Of a stretch of 64,000 bases of DNA, positions 36,655 through 45,364 are shown one piece after another. Positions within the stretch are counted from its first letter, which is position 1. Each line of letters begins with the position of its first letter. Location: the NCBI RefSeq assembly GCF_000829415.1, contig NZ_AP014637.1:3489001-3553000 (forward strand), in the 5' to 3' direction. This DNA comes from Pseudomonas sp. StFLB209. Its GTDB lineage: Bacteria; Pseudomonadota; Gammaproteobacteria; Pseudomonadales; Pseudomonadaceae. Made by a program: the position numbers and the translations under genes. Under the pieces are notes generated by a model, which searched no databases, was not told the DNA's origin, and saw nothing but the letters and a program-made list of their open reading frames with translations.

Positions 36655-36954
36655 ATGAGAAGCTTCAAACACCCCATCCTTCAGGACTTCACCCTCGAAC
36701 GTGTGCTCTACGCGTTGAGCGACCCGGTGCGCATGCAAATTGTCCGCTGCCTGGCGGGCGTTGAAGAGGCCAGTTGCGGTGAACTGGACGGCGGCCGCCC
36801 TAAATCCAGCATGTCCCATCACTTTCGCGTGCTGCGCGATGCCGGCCTGGTGCACACCCGCAATGTCGGTACTACGCACATGAACTCATTGCGCAAAGAC
36901 GAAATGAGCGAGCGCTTTCCCGGCTTGCTGGATGCGATTCTGGCCCAGGTCTAG
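36655..36954 (+). CDS. ArsR-family helix-turn-helix regulator
   Basis: 99 residues with one winged helix-turn-helix: 'LYALSDPVRMQIVRCLAG' and recognition region 'KSSMSHHFRVLRDAGLV'. There is no CxC or other metal-site motif, so it probably answers an organic or redox signal. One Cys (about residue 42) sits before the recognition helix and could be redox-sensitive. Divergent from xenA, so it is the likely repressor of that gene. Confidence 0.88.
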   Translation: MRSFKHPILQDFTLERVLYALSDPVRMQIVRCLAGVEEASCGELDGGRPKSSMSHHFRVLRDAGLVHTRNVGTTHMNSLRKDEMSERFPGLLDAILAQV

Positions 36955-36977
36955 CCCAGACCTCAGCAGCCCCAGCC

Positions 36978-37004
36978 CGTAGGAGGGGCTTCAGCCCCGA
37001 AGCG
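36978..37004. repeat. REP unit
   Basis: CCGTAGGAGGGGCTTCAGCCCCGAAGC, a compensated REP variant (GGGGCT/AGCCCC stem) downstream of the ArsR gene. Confidence 0.7.
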
Positions 37005-37159
37005 AGCTGATTTATTCCCTGTCTTTTTCGACAAAAATCCTTTTTAAAACAAAAGGTTAATTGCGCATATACCGCTCGGTATATGGACTCCTGCTGCTGC
37101 CGGTCATAGCTTGAGCCTTGGAAATCTCAAGTTACATCTGCAACCAGGAGAAAAACGAA

Positions 37160-37924
37160 ATGGGTCGATTGCAAGGCAAGGTCGCGCTGATTACTGGCGG
37201 CGCAGGCGGTTGCGGGCTGGCCGCGTCAGAGCTGTTTGCCAAAGAGGGCGCCAAGGTGGCGATTCTCGATCTGCCGGGCAGCGATGGTGAAGCCGTTGCC
37301 GCGCGGATCAACGAGGCGGGCGGTACTGCGTATTTCTTTGCCGCCGACGTTGCCAATGCCGCGCAGGTCGAGCGCGCCGTGCGCCAGGCCGAGGCGCATT
37401 TCGGTCCGGTCACCGTGTTGATGAACCACGCCGGCACCATTGCTGCCGGTCCGTTTCTGGAAACCACCGAAGCCGATTGGGACCGGCTGATGGGCATCAA
37501 CGTCAAAGGCATGTTCCTGGTCACCAAGGCGGTACTGCCCGGCATGCTTGCGGCGGGTGGCGGCAGCATCGTCTGCACCTCGTCCATCTCGGCGGTGGTC
37601 GGCACGCCGATGGAAGTCGCCTACTGCACCACCAAGGGCGCCTGCCACATGTTTGCCCGCGCGATTGCCGTGGAGTATCGCGACCGCAATATCCGCAGCA
37701 ATGCGGTATGCCCAGGCTTTATCGGCACGGCCCATGGCCTGCGCGAAATCGAGCTGCTGCAGGGCCATGGTGTGGATGTCTCCGAGCAAGCCATCGCCAG
37801 CATGCAGGGCCGCCTGTGCGCCCCGGCCGAAGTGGCTGCCGCTGCGCTGTTTCTGGCCAGCGACGAGTCGAGCTTCGTCAATGGCACTCACCTGTTCGTC
37901 GACAACGGCTACACCGCGATCTGA
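37160..37924 (+). CDS. Short-chain dehydrogenase/reductase
   Basis: 254-residue classical SDR with the Rossmann motif TGGAGGCG (residues 12-19), 'NHAG' and the catalytic Ser-Tyr-Lys with Y-C-T-T-K (about residues 155-159). I use ATG 37160 with AGGAG upstream; an in-frame GTG/ATG region at 37118 is unlikely. eutH follows after 82 bp on the same strand. Together they suggest uptake and oxidation of an alcohol or amino alcohol, but the substrate is not shown. Confidence 0.92.
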   Translation: MGRLQGKVALITGGAGGCGLAASELFAKEGAKVAILDLPGSDGEAVAARINEAGGTAYFFAADVANAAQVERAVRQAEAHFGPVTVLMNHAGTIAAGPFLETTEADWDRLMGINVKGMFLVTKAVLPGMLAAGGGSIVCTSSISAVVGTPMEVAYCTTKGACHMFARAIAVEYRDRNIRSNAVCPGFIGTAHGLREIELLQGHGVDVSEQAIASMQGRLCAPAEVAAAALFLASDESSFVNGTHLFVDNGYTAI

Positions 37925-38006
37925 ACCGCGCACCAGAATAAAAAGAGCTGCAACGCTGCACTGAAAATTCCTGCCAAAACAAACTCTTACAATAGAAGAG
38001 GCAGCA

Positions 38007-39239
38007 ATGGAAAACATCGGCACTTATGTCATTTACCTGATCATGGTCTGCGCCGTGATCGGCGCCATCGCATCGATCTACAACCCCGAGTCGGAGCTGG
38101 GCAAGGAGTTTACCGCCGGCATTAACAGCATCGGCCCGATCTTCTTGCCGGTGGCCGGGATCATGGCCGCCATCCCTTATATTTCACAGTTCATCAGCGT
38201 GTTCATCGCGCCAGTGTTCCAGGCCATGGGCGCCGATGCTGGGATTGCCGGGCCGATTTTCATTGCCGCAGACCTGGGCGGTTATCAACTGGCCCAGGCG
38301 TTGTCGAGCAGCCCCGAAGGCTGGATAGTCGGGCTGATTACCGGCTTTCAATGCGGCTCGACGGTGATTTTCGTGATCCCGGTGGGCCTGGCGATGCTCG
38401 ACAAGCGCGACCACAAATACATGGCGCTGGGCATTATGGCTGGGCTGCTGAGCATCCCGGTCAGCATCATCATGATTGCCCTGCTGATGCAGGGCATGGG
38501 CCTGAACGTGCGCCCGGACATTGCCACCACCGGTATACCGACTCAGGCGTTGCACTTCACGCTGACGGGGCTGATCCAGAACCTGATGCCGCTGATCCTG
38601 TTCTGTTGCGCCCTGGCCGCTGCCTTGCGTTACCTGCCGAACCTGATGGTGGCGATCTTCCTCAAGCTCGGCCAACTGATGTATGCGTTGGTGACCCTGG
38701 TGCTGGTGGCCTCGATTGTCGAGTACTTCACCGGCTTCTTCAGCTCGACCTTCGGTCGCTGGGGTTTTGCGCCGATCATCGCCGATAAAGAGGACCAGAT
38801 GCGTGCACTGGAAATCGCCGGTTACGTGAGCATCATGCTCTGTGGCGCTTTCCCCATGGTATGGCTGATCAAGCGCTACCTGTCAGGTCCGATTGAGAAG
38901 GTCGCCGGTCGGGTAGGGCTGTCGCCGGTGGGCGCTGCGGGGATTCTTGCCGCGTCGGCCAATATCCTGGCCATGTTCCGTCTGCTGGCCGACATGCCGC
39001 CCAAAGACAAGGTACTGGTGGTGGCTTTTGCCGTGTGCGCGGCGTTCACCTTTGGTGACCACTTGGCCTATTCAGCCAACTTCCAGCCCTCGATTATCCT
39101 GCCGCTGATTATCGGCAAGCTGGTGGGCGGCGTGATCGGCATGGGCCTTGCTTGGTGGTTGGCGGTGCCCAAGGCGATCGAGCTGGGTCAACAGGATGAG
39201 TCCGAGCGCCGCTTCAGTGCAGCCCCCGGTCTGTCCTGA
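38007..39239 (+). CDS. eutH: EutH-family ethanolamine permease
   Basis: 410-residue inner-membrane protein with about ten helices. It aligns by eye along its length with E. coli EutH: 'ADLGGYQLAQAL', 'GFQCGSTVIFVIPVGL', 'LGIMAGLLSIPV' and the late 'AFAVCAAFTFGDHLAYSA'. EutH allows ethanolamine entry. No eutBC, eutG or microcompartment genes are present, so it may serve a different amine or alcohol handled by the preceding SDR. A stem-loop after the stop probably ends the unit; a LuxR-type regulator follows. Confidence 0.88.
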   Translation: MENIGTYVIYLIMVCAVIGAIASIYNPESELGKEFTAGINSIGPIFLPVAGIMAAIPYISQFISVFIAPVFQAMGADAGIAGPIFIAADLGGYQLAQALSSSPEGWIVGLITGFQCGSTVIFVIPVGLAMLDKRDHKYMALGIMAGLLSIPVSIIMIALLMQGMGLNVRPDIATTGIPTQALHFTLTGLIQNLMPLILFCCALAAALRYLPNLMVAIFLKLGQLMYALVTLVLVASIVEYFTGFFSSTFGRWGFAPIIADKEDQMRALEIAGYVSIMLCGAFPMVWLIKRYLSGPIEKVAGRVGLSPVGAAGILAASANILAMFRLLADMPPKDKVLVVAFAVCAAFTFGDHLAYSANFQPSIILPLIIGKLVGGVIGMGLAWWLAVPKAIELGQQDESERRFSAAPGLS

Positions 39240-39258
39240 CCCACGCCAATAAAGTGCT

Positions 39259-39291
39259 ATAAGGGCCGGCGCACCTGCGTCGGCCCCTTAT
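39259..39291 (+). terminator. Probable terminator after eutH
   Basis: Strong stem ATAAGGGCCGGCGCA / TGCGTCGGCCCCTTAT with one bulge and a 2-nt loop, immediately after eutH. The T-run is poor (ATATTC), so it may be Rho-assisted or a stabilising 3' hairpin. Confidence 0.5.
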
Positions 39292-39366
39292 ATTCACCGC
39301 TGAGCGGTTACGTACCATTTTGGGGTATCTTGCCCGCAGAGGGTGCGCAGCAAGGATTTTCCGGAC

Positions 39367-40185
39367 ATGAGCATGGCAAGCATAAACGCCGATGATGCAC
39401 AGCGGCTGGCCCCCCTGATCAACGCGGTAGGCACCGATCGGCTCGGTCCGGCAATCGATTCACTATTACGCCAATGGCTCGATTTCGACATGAGCTGCGT
39501 GTACCTGTTTCGCTTCAACCACAACGCTGTATTGGTGCACGACGGCTACAACCAGTGCGTACCGCAACGCACTCTCAACGCCTATATCCGTGGCGGCTAT
39601 TTGCTTGACCCGTTCTACGTGGCTTGCATAAACGACCACCCGGCCGGGCTATGGCGCATGAGTGAGCTGGCGCCGGATTGCTTTTTTTCTTCAGGGTTTT
39701 CCATCTCTCAGGACATCCATCCCTGTGTATCGTCCGGGCACGGCACGCTGATCGAAGAAATCGGCTTCATCATCCCTCTGCAGCCGCGTGTTGCCATCGT
39801 CTATTCGCTGATGCGCAACCTCAGCGGTGGCCCGTTTCAGCTTTGGGAAATGCGTGCCCTAGAGGCGCTGGCACCGTTGATCAACTCATTGTTCGAGCTG
39901 CACTGCCGGATCCGCTACAGCGACAGCTGCAAAGCCAGCGACCCTAGCGACGCCAAGTCAGAAGATGCTTTTATGGAGATTCTTCAAGGGCAACTGACTG
40001 AAACCCAGCGCTACATTGCCAAGCTGATCCTGCAGGGCCATAGCAGTTCGTCCATCGCGGCGGTGCTGGGGATTTCGGAAGGAACGGTAAAGGTGCACAA
40101 GCACAACATCTACCAGCGCCTAGAAATATCCAACAACGCTGACCTGTTTCGGTTGTTCATCGATTACCTGACCCGAGTGGCGTAG
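39367..40185 (+). CDS. LuxR-family transcriptional regulator
   Basis: 272 residues. The C-terminal 65 form a LuxR-type helix-turn-helix ('TETQRYIAKLILQGHSSSSIA', 'LGISEGTVKVHKHNIYQRLEI'; hallmarks quoted in part). The N-terminal 190 residues are not an obvious autoinducer or receiver domain; they have scattered aromatics and may bind a small ligand. ATG 39367 has AAGGA 10 nt before it. Being just after the SDR-eutH pair, it may control it. Confidence 0.85.
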   Translation: MSMASINADDAQRLAPLINAVGTDRLGPAIDSLLRQWLDFDMSCVYLFRFNHNAVLVHDGYNQCVPQRTLNAYIRGGYLLDPFYVACINDHPAGLWRMSELAPDCFFSSGFSISQDIHPCVSSGHGTLIEEIGFIIPLQPRVAIVYSLMRNLSGGPFQLWEMRALEALAPLINSLFELHCRIRYSDSCKASDPSDAKSEDAFMEILQGQLTETQRYIAKLILQGHSSSSIAAVLGISEGTVKVHKHNIYQRLEISNNADLFRLFIDYLTRVA

Positions 40186-40275
40186 GAGCGGCCGGACGGC
40201 GATCCGCTTTAGCCGGGAAAATATCTCTGTGGGAGCGACCTTGGTAGCGCAGAGGCCGGCTGCTCCCACAGAGAT
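40182..40275. repeat. REP unit and adjacent long inverted repeat
   Basis: A REP unit (GTAGGAGCGGCCGGACGGCGATCCGCTTTAGCCGGG) is followed by a 14-bp perfect inverted repeat, ATCTCTGTGGGAGC (40223-40236) and GCTCCCACAGAGAT (40262-40275). Both lie after the LuxR gene and before the convergent Gly-rich gene, so they probably mark 3' ends. Confidence 0.75.
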
Positions 40276-40327
40276 TTGTGATACTTAACCGAACAGTACT
40301 GCCGCTAAAGCGGCTACGGTATAGGCG

Positions 40328-40729
40328 TCAGCTACCGCCACCTGCGCCACCGCCGCCGCCAGCACCTCCAGAGCCGCCGCCGCTGGAGCCACCGGCACCA
40401 CTGGCGCCACCTGGGCCGGCACTGCCTGCGCCACTCGCTTCACCGGTGCTGCCGCTGGTGCCACTGCCGGTCGAACCGCTGCCGCTTTGGGTACCGCTTG
40501 ATTGACCGCCGTTGCCGCTGCTGCCGCTCATCCCGCCGTTGCCACCAGAGTTGGTGCCGGGGGTGGTGGCGCCACTGGGGTTGCCGCTGTCTTGCGACAT
40601 GCCGGGGTTAGCCGTGGTGCCGGATGGGCTGGTGGTCGTGCCGTCGGTGTTGGTGGCGGCAAAGCTCAGGGGAGTGATAACGCCCAGGCACAGAGCCAGG
40701 GCCAGTTGGTGAGGCCGAATCAATTTCAT
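40328..40729 (-). CDS. Secreted Gly/Ser-rich low-complexity protein
   Basis: 133 residues: a signal peptide ending P-L-S-F-A-A, then a fully low-complexity mature part made of Gly, Ser, Thr and Ala, closing in a poly-Gly tail with occasional Ala and Ser. No domain, cysteine or charged cluster. Composition suggests a disordered exported or surface protein; related Gly-rich proteins are common in Pseudomonas and unstudied. The start has AGGAGT upstream (minus strand). Confidence 0.7.
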   Translation of the reverse strand: MKLIRPHQLALALCLGVITPLSFAATNTDGTTTSPSGTTANPGMSQDSGNPSGATTPGTNSGGNGGMSGSSGNGGQSSGTQSGSGSTGSGTSGSTGEASGAGSAGPGGASGAGGSSGGGSGGAGGGGGAGGGS

Positions 40730-40845
40730 GGTGGTACTCCTTTTTGTTGATCACCAACGATTCGGCTGCGTAAGCGGGGCGAGGGTGCCATGTGGGGCGA
40801 CGGGTGGTCGTGTGCCGAGCGGCTCAAGTGGCTCCGGCGACAGGC

Positions 40846-42144
40846 TCAACAAGTGCTCACCGAGGGCCGATCACGATTTTCGTGTTGCTCTCGCACAAAC
40901 AACCCGACCGCCAGCGCGCCACACACTCCCAGTACACCGGTCACGACAAACGCCGCGCTGTAGGTTCCGGTAGCCTGAATGATCAAGCCGGTGAGTGTCG
41001 GTGCGAACAGGCCGGCGCAGTTGCCCATACCGTGCATCAGCCCGCCGGCAGTGCCCACGTAGTAGCCTGGAACAGTGTCCTGGATCAGCGCCCAGTAGGC
41101 TGATGCGGTGAGCATCAGAAAACCGATGGCCACTGACATGAACACGACGACCAGCTCGATGGACTCGGCACGCCCGCTCATGGCGATGCACAGCGCCGCC
41201 ACGGTGAGGCAGGTCACCAGCACTATTTTGCGCGAGAACAACTGCCGACCGGTTTTCTGGTAAATGCGGTCGATCAGAAAGCCCCCGGCGGCCATGCCGC
41301 AGGCACCGACCAGCCATGGGAACGCGCTGATCCAGCTCATTTGCTGCAGGCTGACGCCCTTGGTGTCGATGAGGTAGCTGGGGAACCAAGTCATGAAAAA
41401 GTACAGCGTGTAGTTGTAGCAAAACAGTGAGAAACCGGTGCACAGTACCGAGGGCCGCAGCAGCACCGACAGCAGGCTGGGCTTGTTGGCAGGCTGGTCG
41501 TCGACATTGGCCGTGACCTCGCGGCCGGCCTGGATGTCGGCGAGTTCTTCGGCGCTGACCTTTGGATGGTCGGCCGGGTTATCGGTGGCGATGAACTTCC
41601 AGGCCACGGCCCAAAGCACGCCGATGGCACCGACAATCACGAACGACCATTGCCAGCCAAGCGAAATGGCCAGAAATCCGATGACTGGACCGGCCAACGC
41701 ACCGCCCAATGGCCCTCCCGCCTGGTTGATGCCCACGGCGCGGGCGCGTTCACGGATCGGAAACCAGTTGTTGACGACCTTGTTGGCTGTGGTTGGTACC
41801 GGACCTTCACCCACTCCAAACAGCGCTCGCACGATTAGCAGCGTCCAGAAGCTGTACGCCATGGCGGTCATGGCACAGAGTCCGGACCAGATGCACATGG
41901 CGTAGAGAAACACCCGTTTGGGCCCGTACTTGTCGGCCAGGTAACCGCCGATGAAGTTGAACGCGGCGTAGCCGACGAAGAAACCGCTGAATACCAAGCC
42001 TTTTTCTGCCGGGGTCAGCTCGAAGCTCTTGGTTATGAAGGGCATGGCCACCGAAAGTGCGGCACGGTCCATGTAGTTGATAACCATGGCAATGAACAGC
42101 ATGGTTACGATGAACCAACGGTACCGGCTTTTATTTTTTTCCAT
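40846..42144 (-). CDS. MFS transporter, anion:cation symporter family
   Basis: 432-residue MFS protein with 12 helices of the ACS (GudP/DgoT/ExuT-like) family, using 'INYMDRAALSVAMPFI' in helix 1, 'GGYLADKYGPKRVF' after helix 2 and 'GVGEGPVPTTANKVVNNWFP' near residue 115. Members bring in sugar acids and other organic anions with protons. ATG 42144 begins the helix-1 leader; longer in-frame starts overlap the upstream epimerase. It follows the epimerase gene by 70 bp, so the two form an operon. Confidence 0.9.
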   Translation of the reverse strand: MEKNKSRYRWFIVTMLFIAMVINYMDRAALSVAMPFITKSFELTPAEKGLVFSGFFVGYAAFNFIGGYLADKYGPKRVFLYAMCIWSGLCAMTAMAYSFWTLLIVRALFGVGEGPVPTTANKVVNNWFPIRERARAVGINQAGGPLGGALAGPVIGFLAISLGWQWSFVIVGAIGVLWAVAWKFIATDNPADHPKVSAEELADIQAGREVTANVDDQPANKPSLLSVLLRPSVLCTGFSLFCYNYTLYFFMTWFPSYLIDTKGVSLQQMSWISAFPWLVGACGMAAGGFLIDRIYQKTGRQLFSRKIVLVTCLTVAALCIAMSGRAESIELVVVFMSVAIGFLMLTASAYWALIQDTVPGYYVGTAGGLMHGMGNCAGLFAPTLTGLIIQATGTYSAAFVVTGVLGVCGALAVGLFVREQHENRDRPSVSTC

Positions 42145-42214
42145 TGAAGTTCGCCTGTGCAGGCACACGCAAGCTCGCGGGAGCCTGCGTGCGTTTTGGA
42201 TGAAGCGGGACGAG

Positions 42215-43240
42215 TTATTGGTTCTGCGCTGCGACGGCTTCGTCGACCATATCGAACAGGGTGTAGCGAGGCACCCAGCCGAGTAGGGCACGAGCTTTGG
42301 CGGCCGTACTGTGCGGTTGGCCCAGATCGGCAGGCAGGCTGGCTTCGACATAACGACGGCCAGTGGCGTTGGCTAGGTAAGGAATGAAAGTGTCCAGGCC
42401 TACCAGGCTCGGTGGCGCCAGGTTGAAGGTTTCGCCGATGGCTGCTGGCTTATCCAGCATCAGCAGTAGCGCATCGACGATATCGCGTACGTCGGTGAGT
42501 TCCTGGGTGTGGGCATTACCATCGGCATCGCGGGCCAGCAGCAGCGGGTTGTCGTCGTCGGCCAAGGGTTCGAGGATATCTAGCAGGCGTTGCACATCGC
42601 TGGCGGCAGAGTTGGCATTGTGGCTGCTGGCGGCGCGCAGCGAATCAATCCGACCCTGTAACGAGAACGCCGGACGCGAGTATTCGCCGTTCGGGTCGAT
42701 GACCTCGGCCGCCGCTTCGATGTGCGAAAACACTGCGGTGCTGACCTTGAGGTTCGCGGTGGTACGGGCAAAGAAGTCCAGCATGTCCTGGCCCAGCAGC
42801 TTGGTCATGCCGTAGAAACTGTACGGCTCACGCGGGTGATTTTCATCGACCGGGCGGTAACGGGCAAAGCGCGTGGGGTACACCTGGTCGCTGGAGGCAA
42901 AGATCAGCCGCACCGGACGCACCGCCGCTTGCTGTGCGGCGGCGTCGAACACGTTGTAGCTTCCAGTGACATTGGCCTGCCAAAGACGGTCGCGATCTTC
43001 AGTACGAAACGAGATCAGTGCCGCAAGATGGAACACCGCCTCAGCGCCTTCCATGGCCTGACGCACGGCATCACGATCGGCGAGGTTGCCGGTAATGCAC
43101 TCGATACCCGCTACCTGAGCCTTGGCAAGATTGGGGTCGCCCGGCAGTACAACGGTGCTGATCGTGTGGCCGCGAGCGGTCAAAGCCCTGGCAACCTGGC
43201 TGCCCACGCGACCGGTGGCACCGGTGATGAATACTTTCAT
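42215..43240 (-). CDS. NAD-dependent epimerase/dehydratase family protein
   Basis: 341-residue extended SDR. It has the NAD-binding motif GATGRVGS (residues 7-14), 'DLADRDAVRQAMEGAEAVFHLAA'-type context and the catalytic Y-x-x-x-K in YGMTK (about residue 172). I choose ATG 43240, for which AAGGAA lies about 9 nt upstream. Together with the ACS-type transporter it suggests import and oxidation of a sugar acid or aldose, as for uronate dehydrogenases, but the substrate is inference. Confidence 0.88.
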   Translation of the reverse strand: MKVFITGATGRVGSQVARALTARGHTISTVVLPGDPNLAKAQVAGIECITGNLADRDAVRQAMEGAEAVFHLAALISFRTEDRDRLWQANVTGSYNVFDAAAQQAAVRPVRLIFASSDQVYPTRFARYRPVDENHPREPYSFYGMTKLLGQDMLDFFARTTANLKVSTAVFSHIEAAAEVIDPNGEYSRPAFSLQGRIDSLRAASSHNANSAASDVQRLLDILEPLADDDNPLLLARDADGNAHTQELTDVRDIVDALLLMLDKPAAIGETFNLAPPSLVGLDTFIPYLANATGRRYVEASLPADLGQPHSTAAKARALLGWVPRYTLFDMVDEAVAAQNQ

Positions 43241-43830
43241 TTTTTGCATTTCCTTGATTGTTTTTGGATAGAAATGGACTGCAATCAGGGTGTGAAAAAA
43301 TGACGGGGACGGCAATCGGCTAATTCCGGATTGGAAGTGACAATCCCGTCAGGCGGGAATCGGGTGCAGCTCATACAGCCTGTAGAAACTGTCGCCGACA
43401 GAGCAGCCTCTCATCAGGAAAAACGCAAACCATTGATTTTAGTGGATATCTTTTAGGGGGCGGGGCGGCGTACCGGTCTGCTCGCGACAGGGCCAGTAAA
43501 GTCGGCTGCACACCGTCAACGTCGAGCAACAGCACCCGGTCGTCGGCTCGCAGCAGTCGCGGTAGGGAATCGGTCGGTCACTCGGTTCAGTATAAGGGCA
43601 GGTCAGTGGCCTCCGCTTGTAAGGCTTAAAGCAGTGATAGCACTGCATTGCCCTCCGGCACGTATTAATTTTTCCTGTCGTTTACCTGGGGCGCAGATTT
43701 TTTCAACGCCCGACGAAAGTCTTCAGTTTGTGCGAGTGTGCCGATTTTTTTAACACTTCAGATGGCGGCACACAATGACACGTTGATAACCTCTCACGCT
43801 GCCCATTTCGGGCATCGTTGCGCAGCCAGC
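43241..43830. other. Gene-poor gap with decayed coding traces
   Basis: About 590 bp between the epimerase leader and the MscS gene. No intact gene. On the minus strand, 43345-43620 reads as protein-like in fragments of different frames, described separately. The part at 43660-43830 is less GC-rich and holds T-runs (43700-43755), perhaps a promoter or terminator, but I see no clear structure. Confidence 0.45.
43348..43620 (-). pseudogene. Possible remnant of a degraded gene
   Basis: Minus-strand frames look coding but broken. One frame gives 'DSLPRLLRADDRVLLLDVDG' and continues with 'VQPTLLALSRADRYAAPP', with two stops just before it. About 40 codons later another frame reads 'NQWFAFFLMRG' and 'VGDSFYRLYELHPIPA' then stop. 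Amino-acid make-up and third-position GC resemble real genes, while no frame is open across. I cannot name the family. Confidence 0.3.
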
Positions 43831-45150
43831 CTACGCATTCTCTGCCATATGCGACGCCTCCTTCACCGGCGGCAACGCCAACCCTCCCTGCGCGGGCTCG
43901 CGCCCGGCCAGCCCCAGACGCATGTCCGCGCCGCTCGGCTGTTGATACAGCGTCAGGCCAAACTCGGGCAACACCGACAACAGATAGTCAAAGATATCGC
44001 CCTGAATCCGCTCGTACTCCGCCCACACCGTGGTGGTGGTGAAGCAGTAGATCTCCAGTGGCACGCCATGCTCGTCGGCGGCCATCTGGCGGACCATGCA
44101 GGTCATGTTCTGGTGCACTTCGGTGTGGTTTTTCAGGTAGGCCAGGGCGTAGGCGCGGAAGGTGCCGATGTTGGTCATGCGGCGGCGGTTGGCGGCCATC
44201 GCGGCGACGTTGCCTTGCGCGTGGTTCCACTCCTTGAGCTCGGCCTGTTTGCGGGTCATGTACTCGGTGAGCAGCTTGACGCCGGACAGGCGCTGTTCTT
44301 CTTCGTCGGTCAGAAAGCGGATGCCGCTGACGTCGATGAACAGACTGCGCTTGATGCGTCGCCCGCCCGATTGCTGCATGCCCCGGTAGTTGCGAAAGCT
44401 CTCGCTCATCAGCCGCCAGGTAGGGATCGAGACGATGGTCTTGTCGAAATTCTGCACCTTGACCGTGTGCAGGGTGATGTCGACCACGTCGCCATCGGCG
44501 CCGACCTGGGGCATTTCAATCCAGTCGCCGACGCGCAGCATGTCATTGCTGGTCAGTTGCACGCTGGCGACGAACGACAGCAGGGTGTCTTTGTAGACCA
44601 GCAGGATGACCGCCGACATTGCACCCAGACCCGACAACAGCAGCAGCGGCGAGCGGTCGATCAAGGTGGCGATGATGATGATCGTGGCGAAGATGTAGAG
44701 AATCATCTTGGCCAGTTGCACATAGCCTTTGATCGAGCGGGTGCGCGCGTGCACGGTGCGCGCGTAGATATCCAGCAAGGCGTTGAGCAGCGCGCCGATG
44801 GCGAAGGTCATGAACAGGATGGTGAACGCCATGGCAATGTTGCCCAGCACGTTCTTGCCGGCAGTGCTCAGCTCCGGCACCAGATTCAGGCCGAACTGGA
44901 TGACCAGCGACGGGGTCATCTGCGCCAGCCGGTGAAAGACCTTGTTGTGACGTAGATCGTTGAGCCACTGCAGCGAGTGCTGGCGGCCCAGGGCCTTGAC
45001 CGTATGCAGCACCACAAAGCGTGCCAGGCGACCCAGTATCAGCGCTGCGACCACCAGCAGCAGCAGGCCGAGGCCGGCTTGTACCCATGGGTGCTTTTCC
45101 AGCAGGCTCCATAGCTCTTGAGCACGGAGCATGAGTGATTTGGTATCCAT
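43831..45150 (-). CDS. MscS-family mechanosensitive channel (YbdG-like)
   Basis: 439-residue inner-membrane channel. About five N-terminal helices precede the MscS pore and beta domain ('LGAMSAVILLVYKDTLLSFVASVQL', then 'NDMLRVGDWIEMP' and 'GDVVDITLHTVKVQNFDKTIVSIP', family hallmarks). The long insert-containing C-terminal region matches the YbdG/MscM subgroup (415 residues in E. coli). It releases solutes on osmotic downshock. ATG 45150 is used as the natural start; longer in-frame codons lack support. Confidence 0.9.
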   Translation of the reverse strand: MDTKSLMLRAQELWSLLEKHPWVQAGLGLLLLVVAALILGRLARFVVLHTVKALGRQHSLQWLNDLRHNKVFHRLAQMTPSLVIQFGLNLVPELSTAGKNVLGNIAMAFTILFMTFAIGALLNALLDIYARTVHARTRSIKGYVQLAKMILYIFATIIIIATLIDRSPLLLLSGLGAMSAVILLVYKDTLLSFVASVQLTSNDMLRVGDWIEMPQVGADGDVVDITLHTVKVQNFDKTIVSIPTWRLMSESFRNYRGMQQSGGRRIKRSLFIDVSGIRFLTDEEEQRLSGVKLLTEYMTRKQAELKEWNHAQGNVAAMAANRRRMTNIGTFRAYALAYLKNHTEVHQNMTCMVRQMAADEHGVPLEIYCFTTTTVWAEYERIQGDIFDYLLSVLPEFGLTLYQQPSGADMRLGLAGREPAQGGLALPPVKEASHMAENA

Positions 45151-45281
45151 TGCGACGACAGGGCACTCTTGGTGAATGAACCGGCGATTAGAACATCCAC
45201 GGATGACAGATGGCAGGCGTGATCGGAAAAAAGGCAGGATCTGACAGGTCGGGTTCAAGCCGTTGATGCGTGCCGAGCTTA

Positions 45282-45316
45282 CTAAATACCAAAAGTATCC
45301 TACCTTTGGTATTTAG
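45282..45316. promoter_or_regulatory. Operator-like dyad before oxidoreductase gene
   Basis: 12-bp perfect inverted repeat CTAAATACCAAA (45282-45293) and TTTGGTATTTAG (45305-45316), spacer 11 nt, located 49 bp before the oxidoreductase ATG. A TetR regulator is encoded as the second gene of this unit and is the natural candidate to bind it. Confidence 0.6.
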
Positions 45317-45364
45317 TGCGTTGCGGCCAGCGACGCGTAATCAACGGGTTTCAGGAGCCATTCC

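Noticed and set aside
37118-37159. Longer start for the SDR
   Set aside because: The added residues are not SDR-like and AGGAG sits before ATG 37160.
43439-43648. 69-codon Cys-rich minus-strand frame
   Set aside because: Another frame over the same bases is more protein-like, and this one has no ribosome site or domain.
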